Source: a virus. From it: a stretch of 64,000 nt of DNA. A model generated the notes under the pieces. It saw nothing but the letters and a program-made list of their open reading frames with translations, was not told the origin of the DNA and made no database searches. A program made the position numbers and the translations under genes. This document shows, in pieces, positions 41,163 to 48,854 of the stretch. Position 1 is the stretch's first letter; every line of letters starts with the position of its first letter. The stretch covers positions 1 to 64,000 of IMG/VR virus record IMGVR_UViG_3300036859_000973. One strand, given 5' to 3'.

Positions 41163-43853
41163 ATGGCGTTCACACCGCACCCGTTGACTGCGACGACCAT
41201 CAGTTCGTCGGACATGGCTAGGCACCTCGACGACCTGGCCAGCTTCCGGAACCGGTGGGTCTCTGGCTACGCCGAGACGCACTCCGCCGTGTCGCTCAAC
41301 GTCACGATCGACACCGGTGTCGCCATCATCGGGGGCCGCCGCGTCGGCGTGGCGACCGATGCCAGCGTGGTCGCGGCGCTCCAACCCAGCGACACGAACC
41401 ACCTCTTCCTGAAGTCCGACGGCACGCTCTTCGTGGACCAGACTGGCGCTGGCCCGTCGGGCGAGTCGTTCAAGCTCTACGAGTTCGTCACCGACGGCAG
41501 CGGCGTCACGTCGGTCGTGGATTTCCGCGTGGACGACGTCGGCATCGACGCAACGCTCAACGTCGAGAAGGTCGTCGCGGACGGCAGCGACCCCGGCCTC
41601 GTGGGCGGCTACGCGCTCCTGGAGCAGACGCAGCCCTACCTGCGCTTCAAGGACGGCGCCAACATCAAGCGCCTGTGGTTCCGCTCGAACAAGATCCAAG
41701 TCACGGACGACGCCGGCGCGACGCTCACGGACGACCTCGGCAACATCACGCTCACGGGAACTGCCGGGAGCATCTTCTTCGCGGGCGCGACGGGCAGTGC
41801 CACGGAGGACAACGCCAACCTCTTCTGGGACAACACGAACAACCGCCTCGGCATCGGCACAGCGACCCCGCAGTTCACCATCGACATCGCGGGTCAGGTG
41901 CGCATCCGCTCGGCGAACGCCCTCTCCTTCGGTGGCACGGGCGCAGCCGACAACGACGTCTCGCTCTCTCGCGGCGCCGCGGACCGTCTCGACCTGGCTA
42001 GCGGCGACAGCCTGCTCATCGCCACCGATGGCAGCACGGGCGCGCTCAAGTTCGGCGCCGCAGCCGATGTGGGGCTCTTCCGTGGTGCCGCGGACCGCCT
42101 CGACCTGGCGACGGGCGACTCGTTCAACATCGTCAGCGGATCGTTCCTCATCGGCGACACGGCGGTCTTCGAGAGCGACCGCGACCTGGCCGTCAGCCTG
42201 ATCCCGAACGCGAACAACACGCTGGCCCTCGGGTCCACGACGCGGAACTTCAGCGGCCTCTTCATCTCCTTCGCAGAGGGCAGCGTCCCGTACATCGGCG
42301 CGAGCGGGCAGCTTTCCCAGAACAACCTTGCCCTCAACTGGGACAACGCCAACAAGAAGCTCCAGCTTGGCGACGGCACGACCCTCGACGTGACGCTGTA
42401 CCGCAGTGCCGCGAACGTGCTCAAGACCGACGACTCGCTCACCGTCGCCATCGACCTTGACGTCACGGGCACCGTCAAGATCGGCGCGACGACGGTCTTC
42501 GAGGCAGACCGCGACTTCGCCATCGACTTGCTGCCGAACGCCGACAACGCCCTCGACCTCGGCAGCGCCGCGAAGCGGTTCGCCGAGGTCAACGGGGTCA
42601 TCGTCCAGGTCTTCGCCGCCGCGAGCGATGCGAACCCGATCGTCAAGCTCAGCAGCAACACCATCGAGATGGGCGCCGGCGGGGCCAGCGCCGTGGACGT
42701 GCGCCTCTTCCGCGGGGCCGCGGATCGCATGGACCTCGCCACTGGCGACTCGTTCAACCTCGTCTCCGGCTCGCTGATCTTCGTTGCCGGCGCCAACCAG
42801 GCCGCCCTGAGCCGCGGTGCCAACGACCGCCTCGACCTCGCCAGCGGGGACAGCTTCAACATCGTCAGCGGCTCGCTGCTCTTCGCCGCGACCGCCGTCA
42901 TCGACAGCAGCCGCAACCTCGTGGGCATCAACGCCGTTGCGCAGGCCCTCTCGCCCGACGCCACGGGTACGCGCGACCTCGGCACGACGTCGCTGAAGTA
43001 CCGCGACGTCTTCGCCGTCAAGGTCAAGGGTCTCAGCGATGGCGCGGCCACGGGCGAGGCCATCGTGTACGGCCAGGCTGCCGGCGGCGACCTGGGCGGG
43101 ACGTATCCGAATCCGACCGTACCTGCTGCGGCGTCATACGCCAACAAAGATACCAGCGCGGTTCCGGGTACTGGTGACATCTTGTGGCAAGGACCAATTC
43201 TTGCGGTGTCTGCAAATCCATCCAACAATGGTGGCGCGACACTGCCCGGTGCAATTTCTATCAATCATACATCTGGAACAACTCCTCGTAGGTTCTTCTT
43301 GACAGGTCCCTTCTCGGCAGAGGCAGCGGGTAACTCGGCAGGCGTTCCTCTTGGGACAAAGTTCTATGCGAAGGGGATCTACAAGGAACATGCAGATACC
43401 AGGTTGGCAACTACTCACGAGAAGTTTGCAGTCGGTGTCATATTCGCTGCAGACAATGTCGATACCACTGTTTTTGCCAATCAAACGGAGACCACCCGCG
43501 ATGATCGTGCCACGGTGGCTGTAGTGGTCGATGCAACGGACGAAAGTATTCAGTCATACAATACCGCAGAAGCTGGAAATGCTGCGTACACAGACAGCAC
43601 CTTTGATGCCGCCCTCGCAAGTGGAACTGAGTTCGAGATCATTGTTGAAGTTCCAACCGGAGCTAACAGCGACGATGACGTCTTGGTCACGATCAAGATC
43701 AGGGATAGTGGAGGTACGATGCGCACGATCTTCAGCGCAGCCGTCCCGGCATCTACCTCGGCCACTGCAAATCGGGCAGTCTTTCCAATCATCTTGATTA
43801 ACCAGGCGGCAACAGTTTACAATCTCTTTGGCAAGCTGGAGAAGGCGGCCTGA
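41163..43853 (+). CDS. Tail fibre with mosaic C-terminal domain (896 aa)
   Basis: The N-terminal ~190 residues attach to the baseplate. The shaft (about 190-640) is built of repeated units such as LFRGAADRLDLATGDSFNIV and NADNALDLGSAAKRF, common in phage fibres. GGDLGGTYPNPTV at about 641-653 is the widespread fibre junction motif. Directly after it, codon use changes to a clearly more AT-rich pattern for the last ~240 residues, up to the stop. This suggests a recently exchanged receptor-binding tip. No chaperone-type self-cleavage motif was recognised. Confidence 0.8.
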   Translation: MAFTPHPLTATTISSSDMARHLDDLASFRNRWVSGYAETHSAVSLNVTIDTGVAIIGGRRVGVATDASVVAALQPSDTNHLFLKSDGTLFVDQTGAGPSGESFKLYEFVTDGSGVTSVVDFRVDDVGIDATLNVEKVVADGSDPGLVGGYALLEQTQPYLRFKDGANIKRLWFRSNKIQVTDDAGATLTDDLGNITLTGTAGSIFFAGATGSATEDNANLFWDNTNNRLGIGTATPQFTIDIAGQVRIRSANALSFGGTGAADNDVSLSRGAADRLDLASGDSLLIATDGSTGALKFGAAADVGLFRGAADRLDLATGDSFNIVSGSFLIGDTAVFESDRDLAVSLIPNANNTLALGSTTRNFSGLFISFAEGSVPYIGASGQLSQNNLALNWDNANKKLQLGDGTTLDVTLYRSAANVLKTDDSLTVAIDLDVTGTVKIGATTVFEADRDFAIDLLPNADNALDLGSAAKRFAEVNGVIVQVFAAASDANPIVKLSSNTIEMGAGGASAVDVRLFRGAADRMDLATGDSFNLVSGSLIFVAGANQAALSRGANDRLDLASGDSFNIVSGSLLFAATAVIDSSRNLVGINAVAQALSPDATGTRDLGTTSLKYRDVFAVKVKGLSDGAATGEAIVYGQAAGGDLGGTYPNPTVPAAASYANKDTSAVPGTGDILWQGPILAVSANPSNNGGATLPGAISINHTSGTTPRRFFLTGPFSAEAAGNSAGVPLGTKFYAKGIYKEHADTRLATTHEKFAVGVIFAADNVDTTVFANQTETTRDDRATVAVVVDATDESIQSYNTAEAGNAAYTDSTFDAALASGTEFEIIVEVPTGANSDDDVLVTIKIRDSGGTMRTIFSAAVPASTSATANRAVFPIILINQAATVYNLFGKLEKAA
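43107..43850 (+). other. AT-richer exchanged segment in the tail-fibre gene
   Basis: From just after the GDLGGTYPNPTV-coding site to the end of the fibre gene, third codon positions become rich in A and T. The preceding 1,900 bp of the same gene are strongly GC at that position. The frame is unbroken. This marks a recombinant receptor-binding domain. Confidence 0.7.
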
Positions 43854-43855
43854 GG

Positions 43856-44182
43856 ATGACCTGGACCGAGGATGAGGGCCGGCGCATCGAGACGCTCGTG
43901 GCCAACGCCGAGGCGAACGCCCGTGCCCTCCTGCGGATCGAGCAGTCCGTGATCGGCTATCCTGGAATCGGTGGTGGTCTCATCTCTGACATGCGCGACG
44001 TGGAGCAGCGCCTCGCGGTGCTGGAGCGGTCCTCGTTCACGGCATCGGACATCGAAGGCATCGAGGAGCGCCTCGGCGAGATCGAGAAGAAGATGTACGT
44101 CGCGAGCGCCGCCTACGGGGCGGGTTCGGCCATCGCCATCTTCGTGGTGGCGGAGATCATCCTGCGCCTGGTCCCGATCTAG
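43856..44182 (+). CDS. Coiled-coil protein with C-terminal membrane segment (108 aa)
   Basis: The N-terminal 80 residues form a charged helix (LVANAEANARALLRIEQS, GIEERLGEIEKKM). The C-terminal 25 residues are a transmembrane helix (YGAGSAIAIFVVAEIILRLV). This layout is common among small proteins encoded after tail fibres and often linked to lysis. The role in an archaeal virus is unknown. Confidence 0.6.
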   Translation: MTWTEDEGRRIETLVANAEANARALLRIEQSVIGYPGIGGGLISDMRDVEQRLAVLERSSFTASDIEGIEERLGEIEKKMYVASAAYGAGSAIAIFVVAEIILRLVPI

Positions 44183-44231
44183 TACGGGAACAACGCTGTG
44201 TGGAGGGGCGAGTCTTTCAGTACGGGCGTGC

Positions 44232-44378
44232 ATGCTCCCCACGATGTGGGACGACGGGGAGCTTCAGGTCATCCAGAGGCTGGAGCGCATCGAGGATGCC
44301 ACCACGCGGCGCATCGAGCGACTCATGGACGAACTCGTCCACAGCCGGGGCGAGATCCTGGCGTGGCCGCCCGCCTAG
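44232..44378 (+). CDS. Small helical protein (48 aa)
   Basis: This 48-residue protein is one amphipathic helix (DGELQVIQRLERIEDATTRR). It lies between two small membrane-protein genes. A second ATG four codons downstream is possible. It may be a partner of the neighbouring membrane proteins. Confidence 0.5.
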   Translation: MLPTMWDDGELQVIQRLERIEDATTRRIERLMDELVHSRGEILAWPPA

Positions 44379-44381
44379 CGG

Positions 44382-44390
44382 CTTATAAAG
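44382..44390 (+). promoter_or_regulatory. TATA box before the small membrane-protein gene
   Basis: CTTATAAAG is a near-consensus archaeal TATA box about 90 bp before the ATG at 44482, just after the stop of the 48-aa gene. It implies a separate transcript with a leader of about 65 nt for the last plus-strand gene, which would allow different timing from the virion operon. Confidence 0.5.
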
Positions 44391-44481
44391 CGGGCTCAGT
44401 TCGGGCGCATAGTTCACGTCACGCACTGAGCGCGCGTCAACTTCGGAACGGTTAAGTCTCTCTGGACCAGGTTCCGGGCCC

Positions 44482-44757
44482 ATGCCAACAGCCTCCGCAT
44501 CCGCGAACGTCAAGGTCAAGACGGCCGGCGGAGGCGTCGCCAGCGTCTTCGACTGGCGCGTCGGCGAGGACACGGTGGACAAGCTCGTGCCGACGGGCAT
44601 CGCTTGGGCGGGCCTGATCATCGGCTTCCTCATCCCGCTGATCGAGGAACTCGCCGCGCAGCAACTCATCGAACTGACCCCGGGCGTGCAAGCCCTGGTG
44701 CAGTCGCTGACCGTTCTCTATGTAGGGTTCCACGCGCGCGGCAGCCTGCGGGCCTGA
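44482..44757 (+). CDS. Small membrane protein, holin-like (91 aa)
   Basis: This 91-residue protein has one clear transmembrane helix (GIAWAGLIIGFLIPLIEELA) and a second weaker hydrophobic stretch (VQSLTVLYVGFHA). It ends the plus-strand operon and has its own TATA box. Size, location and topology are holin-like, but archaeal virus lysis proteins are poorly known, so this is tentative. It ends 2 bp from the stop of the convergent gene. Confidence 0.5.
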   Translation: MPTASASANVKVKTAGGGVASVFDWRVGEDTVDKLVPTGIAWAGLIIGFLIPLIEELAAQQLIELTPGVQALVQSLTVLYVGFHARGSLRA

Positions 44758-44759
44758 GC

Positions 44760-44954
44760 CTACTTCGCCAGCCGGGCGAGGATGCGCTCCAGGCGCGCGA
44801 GGCGCTCCTCGACCGTCAGGTGGTGGTATGCCGGCGTGGGGATCTCCCAGCGGTCAGGGACAACGTGGTCCTCGACGGCGAGGTCGCACTCGGGCGCGAT
44901 CGAGAGTTCCATGGCGTCGATGCGTTGGATTGTCTGCTCAGTGTTTCCTGCCAT
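44760..44954 (-). CDS. Small protein (64 aa), last gene of the replication operon
   Basis: This 64-residue protein has a C-terminal leucine-rich helix (LTVEERLARLERILARLAK) likely to form a coiled coil. It overlaps the end of the ERCC4-nuclease gene by 17 bp, so it may be coupled. It may be an accessory subunit of that nuclease; no family is recognised. Confidence 0.55.
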   Translation of the reverse strand: MAGNTEQTIQRIDAMELSIAPECDLAVEDHVVPDRWEIPTPAYHHLTVEERLARLERILARLAK

Positions 44955-46803
44955 CGGGTTCTTCCTCCTTGATGCCCAGTAGCTCGCGCGAGATCCGCGC
45001 GCAGCGGCGGAGCGAGATCAACTGCGCGCGCCCACCGGCGCCGCCCTTCCCGTCCTTGGCCGGCGGGCCCACGTCGATCATCGGCCAGCGGCCGAGGTGG
45101 AGGGCCTCCTCCAGCATCTTCCAATCCACCTCGCGCTCCGCCTTCACGCCGAAGGTCTCGCCATCCTTGGTGGGCCGCGTGACGTTGACGCCCGAGAGGC
45201 TGTCCAGGAGCCGCTGCCTCGGTGGCAGGCCCGTGGCCCACACGCGCGCCGGCTTGGGCGCCATCTCGGGATCGGCCTCGATGCGGCGCAGGATCTCCAC
45301 GGTGTACGCGGGCCCGAACGACACGATGACCCAGAAGTTCTTCGAGATGCGGGCCAGGTGCTTCAGGGCTTGCGAGCGCGTGGCCTGCCAGCCGCGGAGG
45401 CGCTCGTTCCAGGCGTCGTTGGACTCCCCCCCGATTGGCTCCAGCTTGTCGTCGGTGAGCATGTCGATGGGGTCGAACTCGATGATGAGACCGTGGACGT
45501 AGGAAAGCTGGCGGTCGAGCTTGCCAGGGTCCTCCTTGTTGCGCCACGTCGCGACGTAGTCGCCCCAGGTGTTGTGAGTGACGATGAACCTCTCCGCGAC
45601 GTAGAGACCATCTTTGTTGGCGACACGGATGCAAACTGCCTCGGCATCGCCCAATAGCTTCACGTTTTTGATCGAGCGCTTAACTGAGTGGGAACGGCGC
45701 CCTCTTTGTTTTTGGGAGTCTTGCTTGCGTGTTGTCCTGAACGGCTGCACCCAGGATGGATACTTAACAGAAATTGTCCAGTTTTTGCGCCCGGTTTTCT
45801 TGTTCCCTTTGTAGGTGTATTGACTGTTGGTCCTGCTGTTGCACCACACGACGCATCCTAGACTCTCTGCCAGATGTATGAAGTCCTCCGTCAGCTTTGG
45901 ACTTGTTGTGCCATATTTTACCGAGGTACGATCGCGACAGGCCCATCCATCGGTGTCCATCATTCCTTGGAGAAGGGCCACCCGTTGCTCTACGCTCCCA
46001 AACAGATAGGTCTCTGGAATGAACTTCTCCCATGCACGATGGCCCGAGAGACCGAGTTTTCGTAGAGCAATGAGGTAGGGGTGGCGTTCACCGTATCCGG
46101 GTGAGCCGCTGATCCTCCATGTGATTCCTCTCTTGTCTGGAACAAGGCGAAGACCATCTGGCAGTAGGGCCCTGACGTTCTCAACCAATTCGGCGTCTCC
46201 TTTGGTGAATGTGACATCATCGCCAGTTAGACATCCATCTCCTAGCAAGACGCCAAGGACATATGGATGGATGGGGAGGTTTTTGCTTGAAAATTGCACA
46301 GGTTCCACGATGGGCAGGTGCCAACGATAACCACCGTGCCTCCACCTGACACTGTTGGCAATTTCCTTGAGGGGAATTGTTCTCCATGTACCGCCCGACT
46401 GTCTAACGGTCCAGAGGTGTTCTTCGGTACAACGTGTCTTGGCTCCATCCGTGAGCAGGACTTCGTAGATCGGAACCTTGCCTTGTGGGAAAACTCCAGT
46501 GATTGTCGTAGGATTTCCGTCGGAACCGATGACGCGGTCGCCAACAGAGAGCTTCCCGATGGGAATCCATCCATCTGGCGTCAGGATCGGGGTGTCGATC
46601 GGATGCGCCTTGCGCTCGAAGCGGATCTCCAGCTTCGCATGGTGGTTCGCGGGTCGAGGGTCCTCGACGATCACAAGGAAGTCATACCTAAAAGGCGAAC
46701 CGTCGTGGTCCTCCTCCTCGATGTCGAGATTCCAGATCTCGTCGCACTCCTGCTTGAAGATGGGCTCGTCGCGCGCCTCGCGCTCGTCCACGATGACTGT
46801 CAC
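44938..46803 (-). CDS. ERCC4 (XPF-type) nuclease interrupted by an intein
   Basis: The 621-residue precursor consists of a 275-residue nuclease split by a 346-residue intein (residues 66-411). The host protein begins TVIVDERE, has YDFLVIVEDP, and joins ERK (63-65) to TWGD after splicing. This restores ERKxxxD, the catalytic motif of ERCC4/XPF nucleases. The C-terminal part (LPPRQRLLDSLSGVN) may be a helix-hairpin-helix-like segment. XPF-family enzymes cut branched DNA, so a role in recombination or replication-fork processing is likely. The unspliced form must be inactive. The start is GTG overlapping the upstream stop (GTGA). Confidence 0.88.
   Translation of the reverse strand: MTVIVDEREARDEPIFKQECDEIWNLDIEEEDHDGSPFRYDFLVIVEDPRPANHHAKLEIRFERKAHPIDTPILTPDGWIPIGKLSVGDRVIGSDGNPTTITGVFPQGKVPIYEVLLTDGAKTRCTEEHLWTVRQSGGTWRTIPLKEIANSVRWRHGGYRWHLPIVEPVQFSSKNLPIHPYVLGVLLGDGCLTGDDVTFTKGDAELVENVRALLPDGLRLVPDKRGITWRISGSPGYGERHPYLIALRKLGLSGHRAWEKFIPETYLFGSVEQRVALLQGMMDTDGWACRDRTSVKYGTTSPKLTEDFIHLAESLGCVVWCNSRTNSQYTYKGNKKTGRKNWTISVKYPSWVQPFRTTRKQDSQKQRGRRSHSVKRSIKNVKLLGDAEAVCIRVANKDGLYVAERFIVTHNTWGDYVATWRNKEDPGKLDRQLSYVHGLIIEFDPIDMLTDDKLEPIGGESNDAWNERLRGWQATRSQALKHLARISKNFWVIVSFGPAYTVEILRRIEADPEMAPKPARVWATGLPPRQRLLDSLSGVNVTRPTKDGETFGVKAEREVDWKMLEEALHLGRWPMIDVGPPAKDGKGGAGGRAQLISLRRCARISRELLGIKEEEPDGRKH
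45571..46608 (-). mobile_element. Intein (class 2, Ala1) with LAGLIDADG domain in the ERCC4 nuclease
   Basis: The intein is 346 residues long. It starts AHPIDTPILTPDGW with Ala in place of the usual Cys/Ser, has block B TEEHLWT, LAGLIDADG-type helices (VLGVLLGDG, LLQGMMDTDG) and ends FIVTHN before Thr+1. Ala1 inteins splice by direct attack of the +1 residue, and Thr+1 fits. The DNA is less GC-rich than the flanks. The insertion point is inside the ERKxxxD active site. It is related to the intein in the helicase at 60713-61765. Confidence 0.88.
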
Positions 46804-47063
46804 GTCTTGGCCTCCGGGACCAGTTGGTCCTCCAACGGACGCTGGAGGATCAGGACGGCCCCGTCGCGCTCGAAGGCGGCGACGCGCGTGATGAGGACGT
46901 CGAGGCGAGCCCGCGCCGTTGCCGCGTCGTCCTCGATCTGGCGCAGGATGTCGCGCTGCGCGGCGATCTCGTCGGCGAGCTTGTCCACCGCCTTCGCGAG
47001 CGCCTTCAGGGCCTTGGCGTGCTCGTCAATCAAGCCAGGATCACCATCTTCTTCATGCACCAA
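46800..47063 (-). CDS. Coiled-coil protein (87 aa)
   Basis: This 87-residue helical protein has a long coiled coil (AKALKALAKAVDKLADEIAA, then ATARARLDVLITRVAAFERD). It is coupled to the ERCC4-nuclease gene by GTGA and overlaps the upstream zinc microgene by 34 bp. It may be a partner of the nuclease. Confidence 0.6.
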   Translation of the reverse strand: MVHEEDGDPGLIDEHAKALKALAKAVDKLADEIAAQRDILRQIEDDAATARARLDVLITRVAAFERDGAVLILQRPLEDQLVPEAKT

Positions 47064-47197
47064 CCGCAGCCGAGCGTCGGCGCCTCCATCTGGCTCGTCG
47101 TGTAGAGCAGCGTCGTTGGGCGCTGCTCGGTACGGTTGCCCGGACAGTGTGGCGTCACGCAGCCGTACTTGACGGTGCCGTTCACGAGCACAGACAT
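47030..47197 (-). CDS. Zinc microprotein (55 aa)
   Basis: This 55-residue protein has CVTPHC and CGWC about 35 residues apart, a likely four-cysteine zinc site. AGGTGA precedes its ATG. Its 3' end overlaps the coiled-coil gene. Function is unknown. Confidence 0.55.
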   Translation of the reverse strand: MSVLVNGTVKYGCVTPHCPGNRTEQRPTTLLYTTSQMEAPTLGCGWCMKKMVILA

Positions 47198-47312
47198 CGG
47201 TTCACCTACCTGGGGCGCGCGCCCGGATGCGGCGGCGGAGGGATACACACATGGCCACCCGAGGGTTTCCACGAATGAGCCGCCGCCTGGGCCGCCGGGC
47301 GCACGTCCGGTC

Positions 47313-47651
47313 TTACTTCTTCTCCTCGGCCTTCGCGGCGCCCTTCGGCTCGCGCATGGGGATGCCAAGCTCCTTGTGGATCTCGTCGAGCACGCTCAGG
47401 AACTCGGTCTCGATCGCCTCGACGCGCGTGCTGGCGTCGGCCCTGGCGGCCCTCAGGAGCCCGCGGAGCGCGACGAGCTTCGGCTCCAGGATCTCCATGG
47501 CCTTGGCCTCCATCGCCTTGTCGGCCGCGGCCTTGGCGACCTTGATGGAGAAATCCCCGCCCAGGTCGGTCTTGCCGCTGATGTAGGTCGTGTCGTCGCG
47601 CGTCTGGATCTTCAGTTCCGTGGCCCCAAACTCAGTCCTCGTGTGGTTCAC
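47313..47651 (-). CDS. Hypothetical protein after the Sak4-like ATPase (112 aa)
   Basis: This 112-residue protein has a beta-rich first third (TELKIQTRDDTTYISGKTDL) and a helical remainder ending in a Lys/Glu-rich tail. It starts at GTG overlapping the TGA of the ATPase gene and therefore is probably its partner. In other viruses, annealing proteins or single-strand binding proteins take this position, but no motif supports that here. Confidence 0.6.
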   Translation of the reverse strand: MNHTRTEFGATELKIQTRDDTTYISGKTDLGGDFSIKVAKAAADKAMEAKAMEILEPKLVALRGLLRAARADASTRVEAIETEFLSVLDEIHKELGIPMREPKGAAKAEEKK

Positions 47652-48844
47652 GCTCCTGCTGGTTGCTTCTCTGCGACGGCGATGGCGGTGTCCATCGCCG
47701 CGTCCTTTGGCAGCGCCTCGAAGAAGACGCTGATGTCCCTGTCCGTGATGTCGCGCCGCTGTCCCGGCGGGAAGAGGGCGAGCTTCGAGTCCATGACTTC
47801 GACCCAGAAGTGGTCGTTGGACTCCCCCTTCCGCGTCTCGCTCTCCCGCGTGTGGTCGAACTTGAGACGCGCGTGGTAGTTCCGTGCGATGTCGCTCGCC
47901 GCTCCCGATGCCAGCCACTTCGGAGGCACGATGTCCTTCGTGATCCTGGTCTTGTGCCGTCCATCGGGGCCGGTCTCGCCGGTCTCCTCGACCGTGGTGC
48001 GCTCCTCGTCGCCGTAGCCGCTGAGCGCGAAGAAGCCCTTGGCGACGCGGCGGGCCTTGGCCTCGATGAGCTTGCAGTTCCGCGCGCGCGACTCGTACAC
48101 GCCGAGCGCGTTCTTGCCGAGGTCGCTGTTCTTGGCCGCAGGATCGAAGCCGAAGTCGTGGCGGCCCTTCGTGACGCCGACGTTCTCCCAGAGGGCTTGG
48201 AAGTGGTCGAGGATCACCGACCATCCGTCGTTGCGCTGCTCGATCTTCTCCAGGAGCGCCATCGTCGTGCCGATGACGACCTCGCCGGTGACGGTGTTGT
48301 TCGGGTCGAAGCCGTCGTAGATCTTCTTGACGGTGCCATCGGGCAGCTTCTTGAAGTGGCGCCGGCACGGCTCGGCGAGCTTGATCTTGTGCTTGGCCTT
48401 GAGTTGGTCGTAGGTCATCCCGAGTTCGCTGGCCCGCTTCTCCAGAGCCTCGCGCGTCGTCTCGTCGAAGGAGATGACGTAGGTCCAGTGGCCCTCGGGT
48501 GGGATCGGCAAGCCCAGGATCAGGTTGCACGACTTTCCTGATCCCTTTGGTCCCTCGACGATGAGCCCGATGGCGCGCGAGACCTCGATGTTGGCGGCCA
48601 TCTCGTCCTCGAATCCGATCTGGAGGCCGCCGTGGACGCGCAGGAGGCCGCTGACGCCCCTCTGCGGGCCCGCGGTGGGCGTCATGGCCGAGGGCAGGTC
48701 CTTGGCCTGCGCCGCCGCGGGCGCCGCCTGGGCCGCCTGCGACGCGCTGGCGATGGCGGGCTTGGGCGCGGGCGCTGACGGGGGCGCCTTCGGGACGTAC
48801 AGCGCCGGCTTCTTGGCCTGCTTTGGTGCCTGTTCCTCGGCCAT
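47648..48844 (-). CDS. Sak4/RecA-like recombination ATPase
   Basis: This 398-residue protein has an N-terminal Ala/Pro-rich linker (1-60) and then a RecA-fold ATPase with Walker A GPKGSGKS and a Walker B-like hydrophobic strand in GWSVILDHFQALW. The core is in the style of phage Sak4/AAA_24 proteins. These work with a single-strand binding protein to promote strand annealing. The C-terminal Ala-rich tail is flexible. It lies between an OB-fold protein gene and the nuclease set, as in recombination modules. ATG at 48844 is chosen over an in-frame GTG at 48853. Confidence 0.7.
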   Translation of the reverse strand: MAEEQAPKQAKKPALYVPKAPPSAPAPKPAIASASQAAQAAPAAAQAKDLPSAMTPTAGPQRGVSGLLRVHGGLQIGFEDEMAANIEVSRAIGLIVEGPKGSGKSCNLILGLPIPPEGHWTYVISFDETTREALEKRASELGMTYDQLKAKHKIKLAEPCRRHFKKLPDGTVKKIYDGFDPNNTVTGEVVIGTTMALLEKIEQRNDGWSVILDHFQALWENVGVTKGRHDFGFDPAAKNSDLGKNALGVYESRARNCKLIEAKARRVAKGFFALSGYGDEERTTVEETGETGPDGRHKTRITKDIVPPKWLASGAASDIARNYHARLKFDHTRESETRKGESNDHFWVEVMDSKLALFPPGQRRDITDRDISVFFEALPKDAAMDTAIAVAEKQPAGA

Positions 48845-48854
48845 GATGCACACC

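Noticed and set aside
47313-48851. Single 512-codon frame on the minus strand covering the Sak4-like ATPase
   Set aside because: Only its last 112 codons, after the ATPase stop, look like protein; the rest is an alternative frame of the ATPase gene. It is annotated as the short gene starting at the GTG at 47651.
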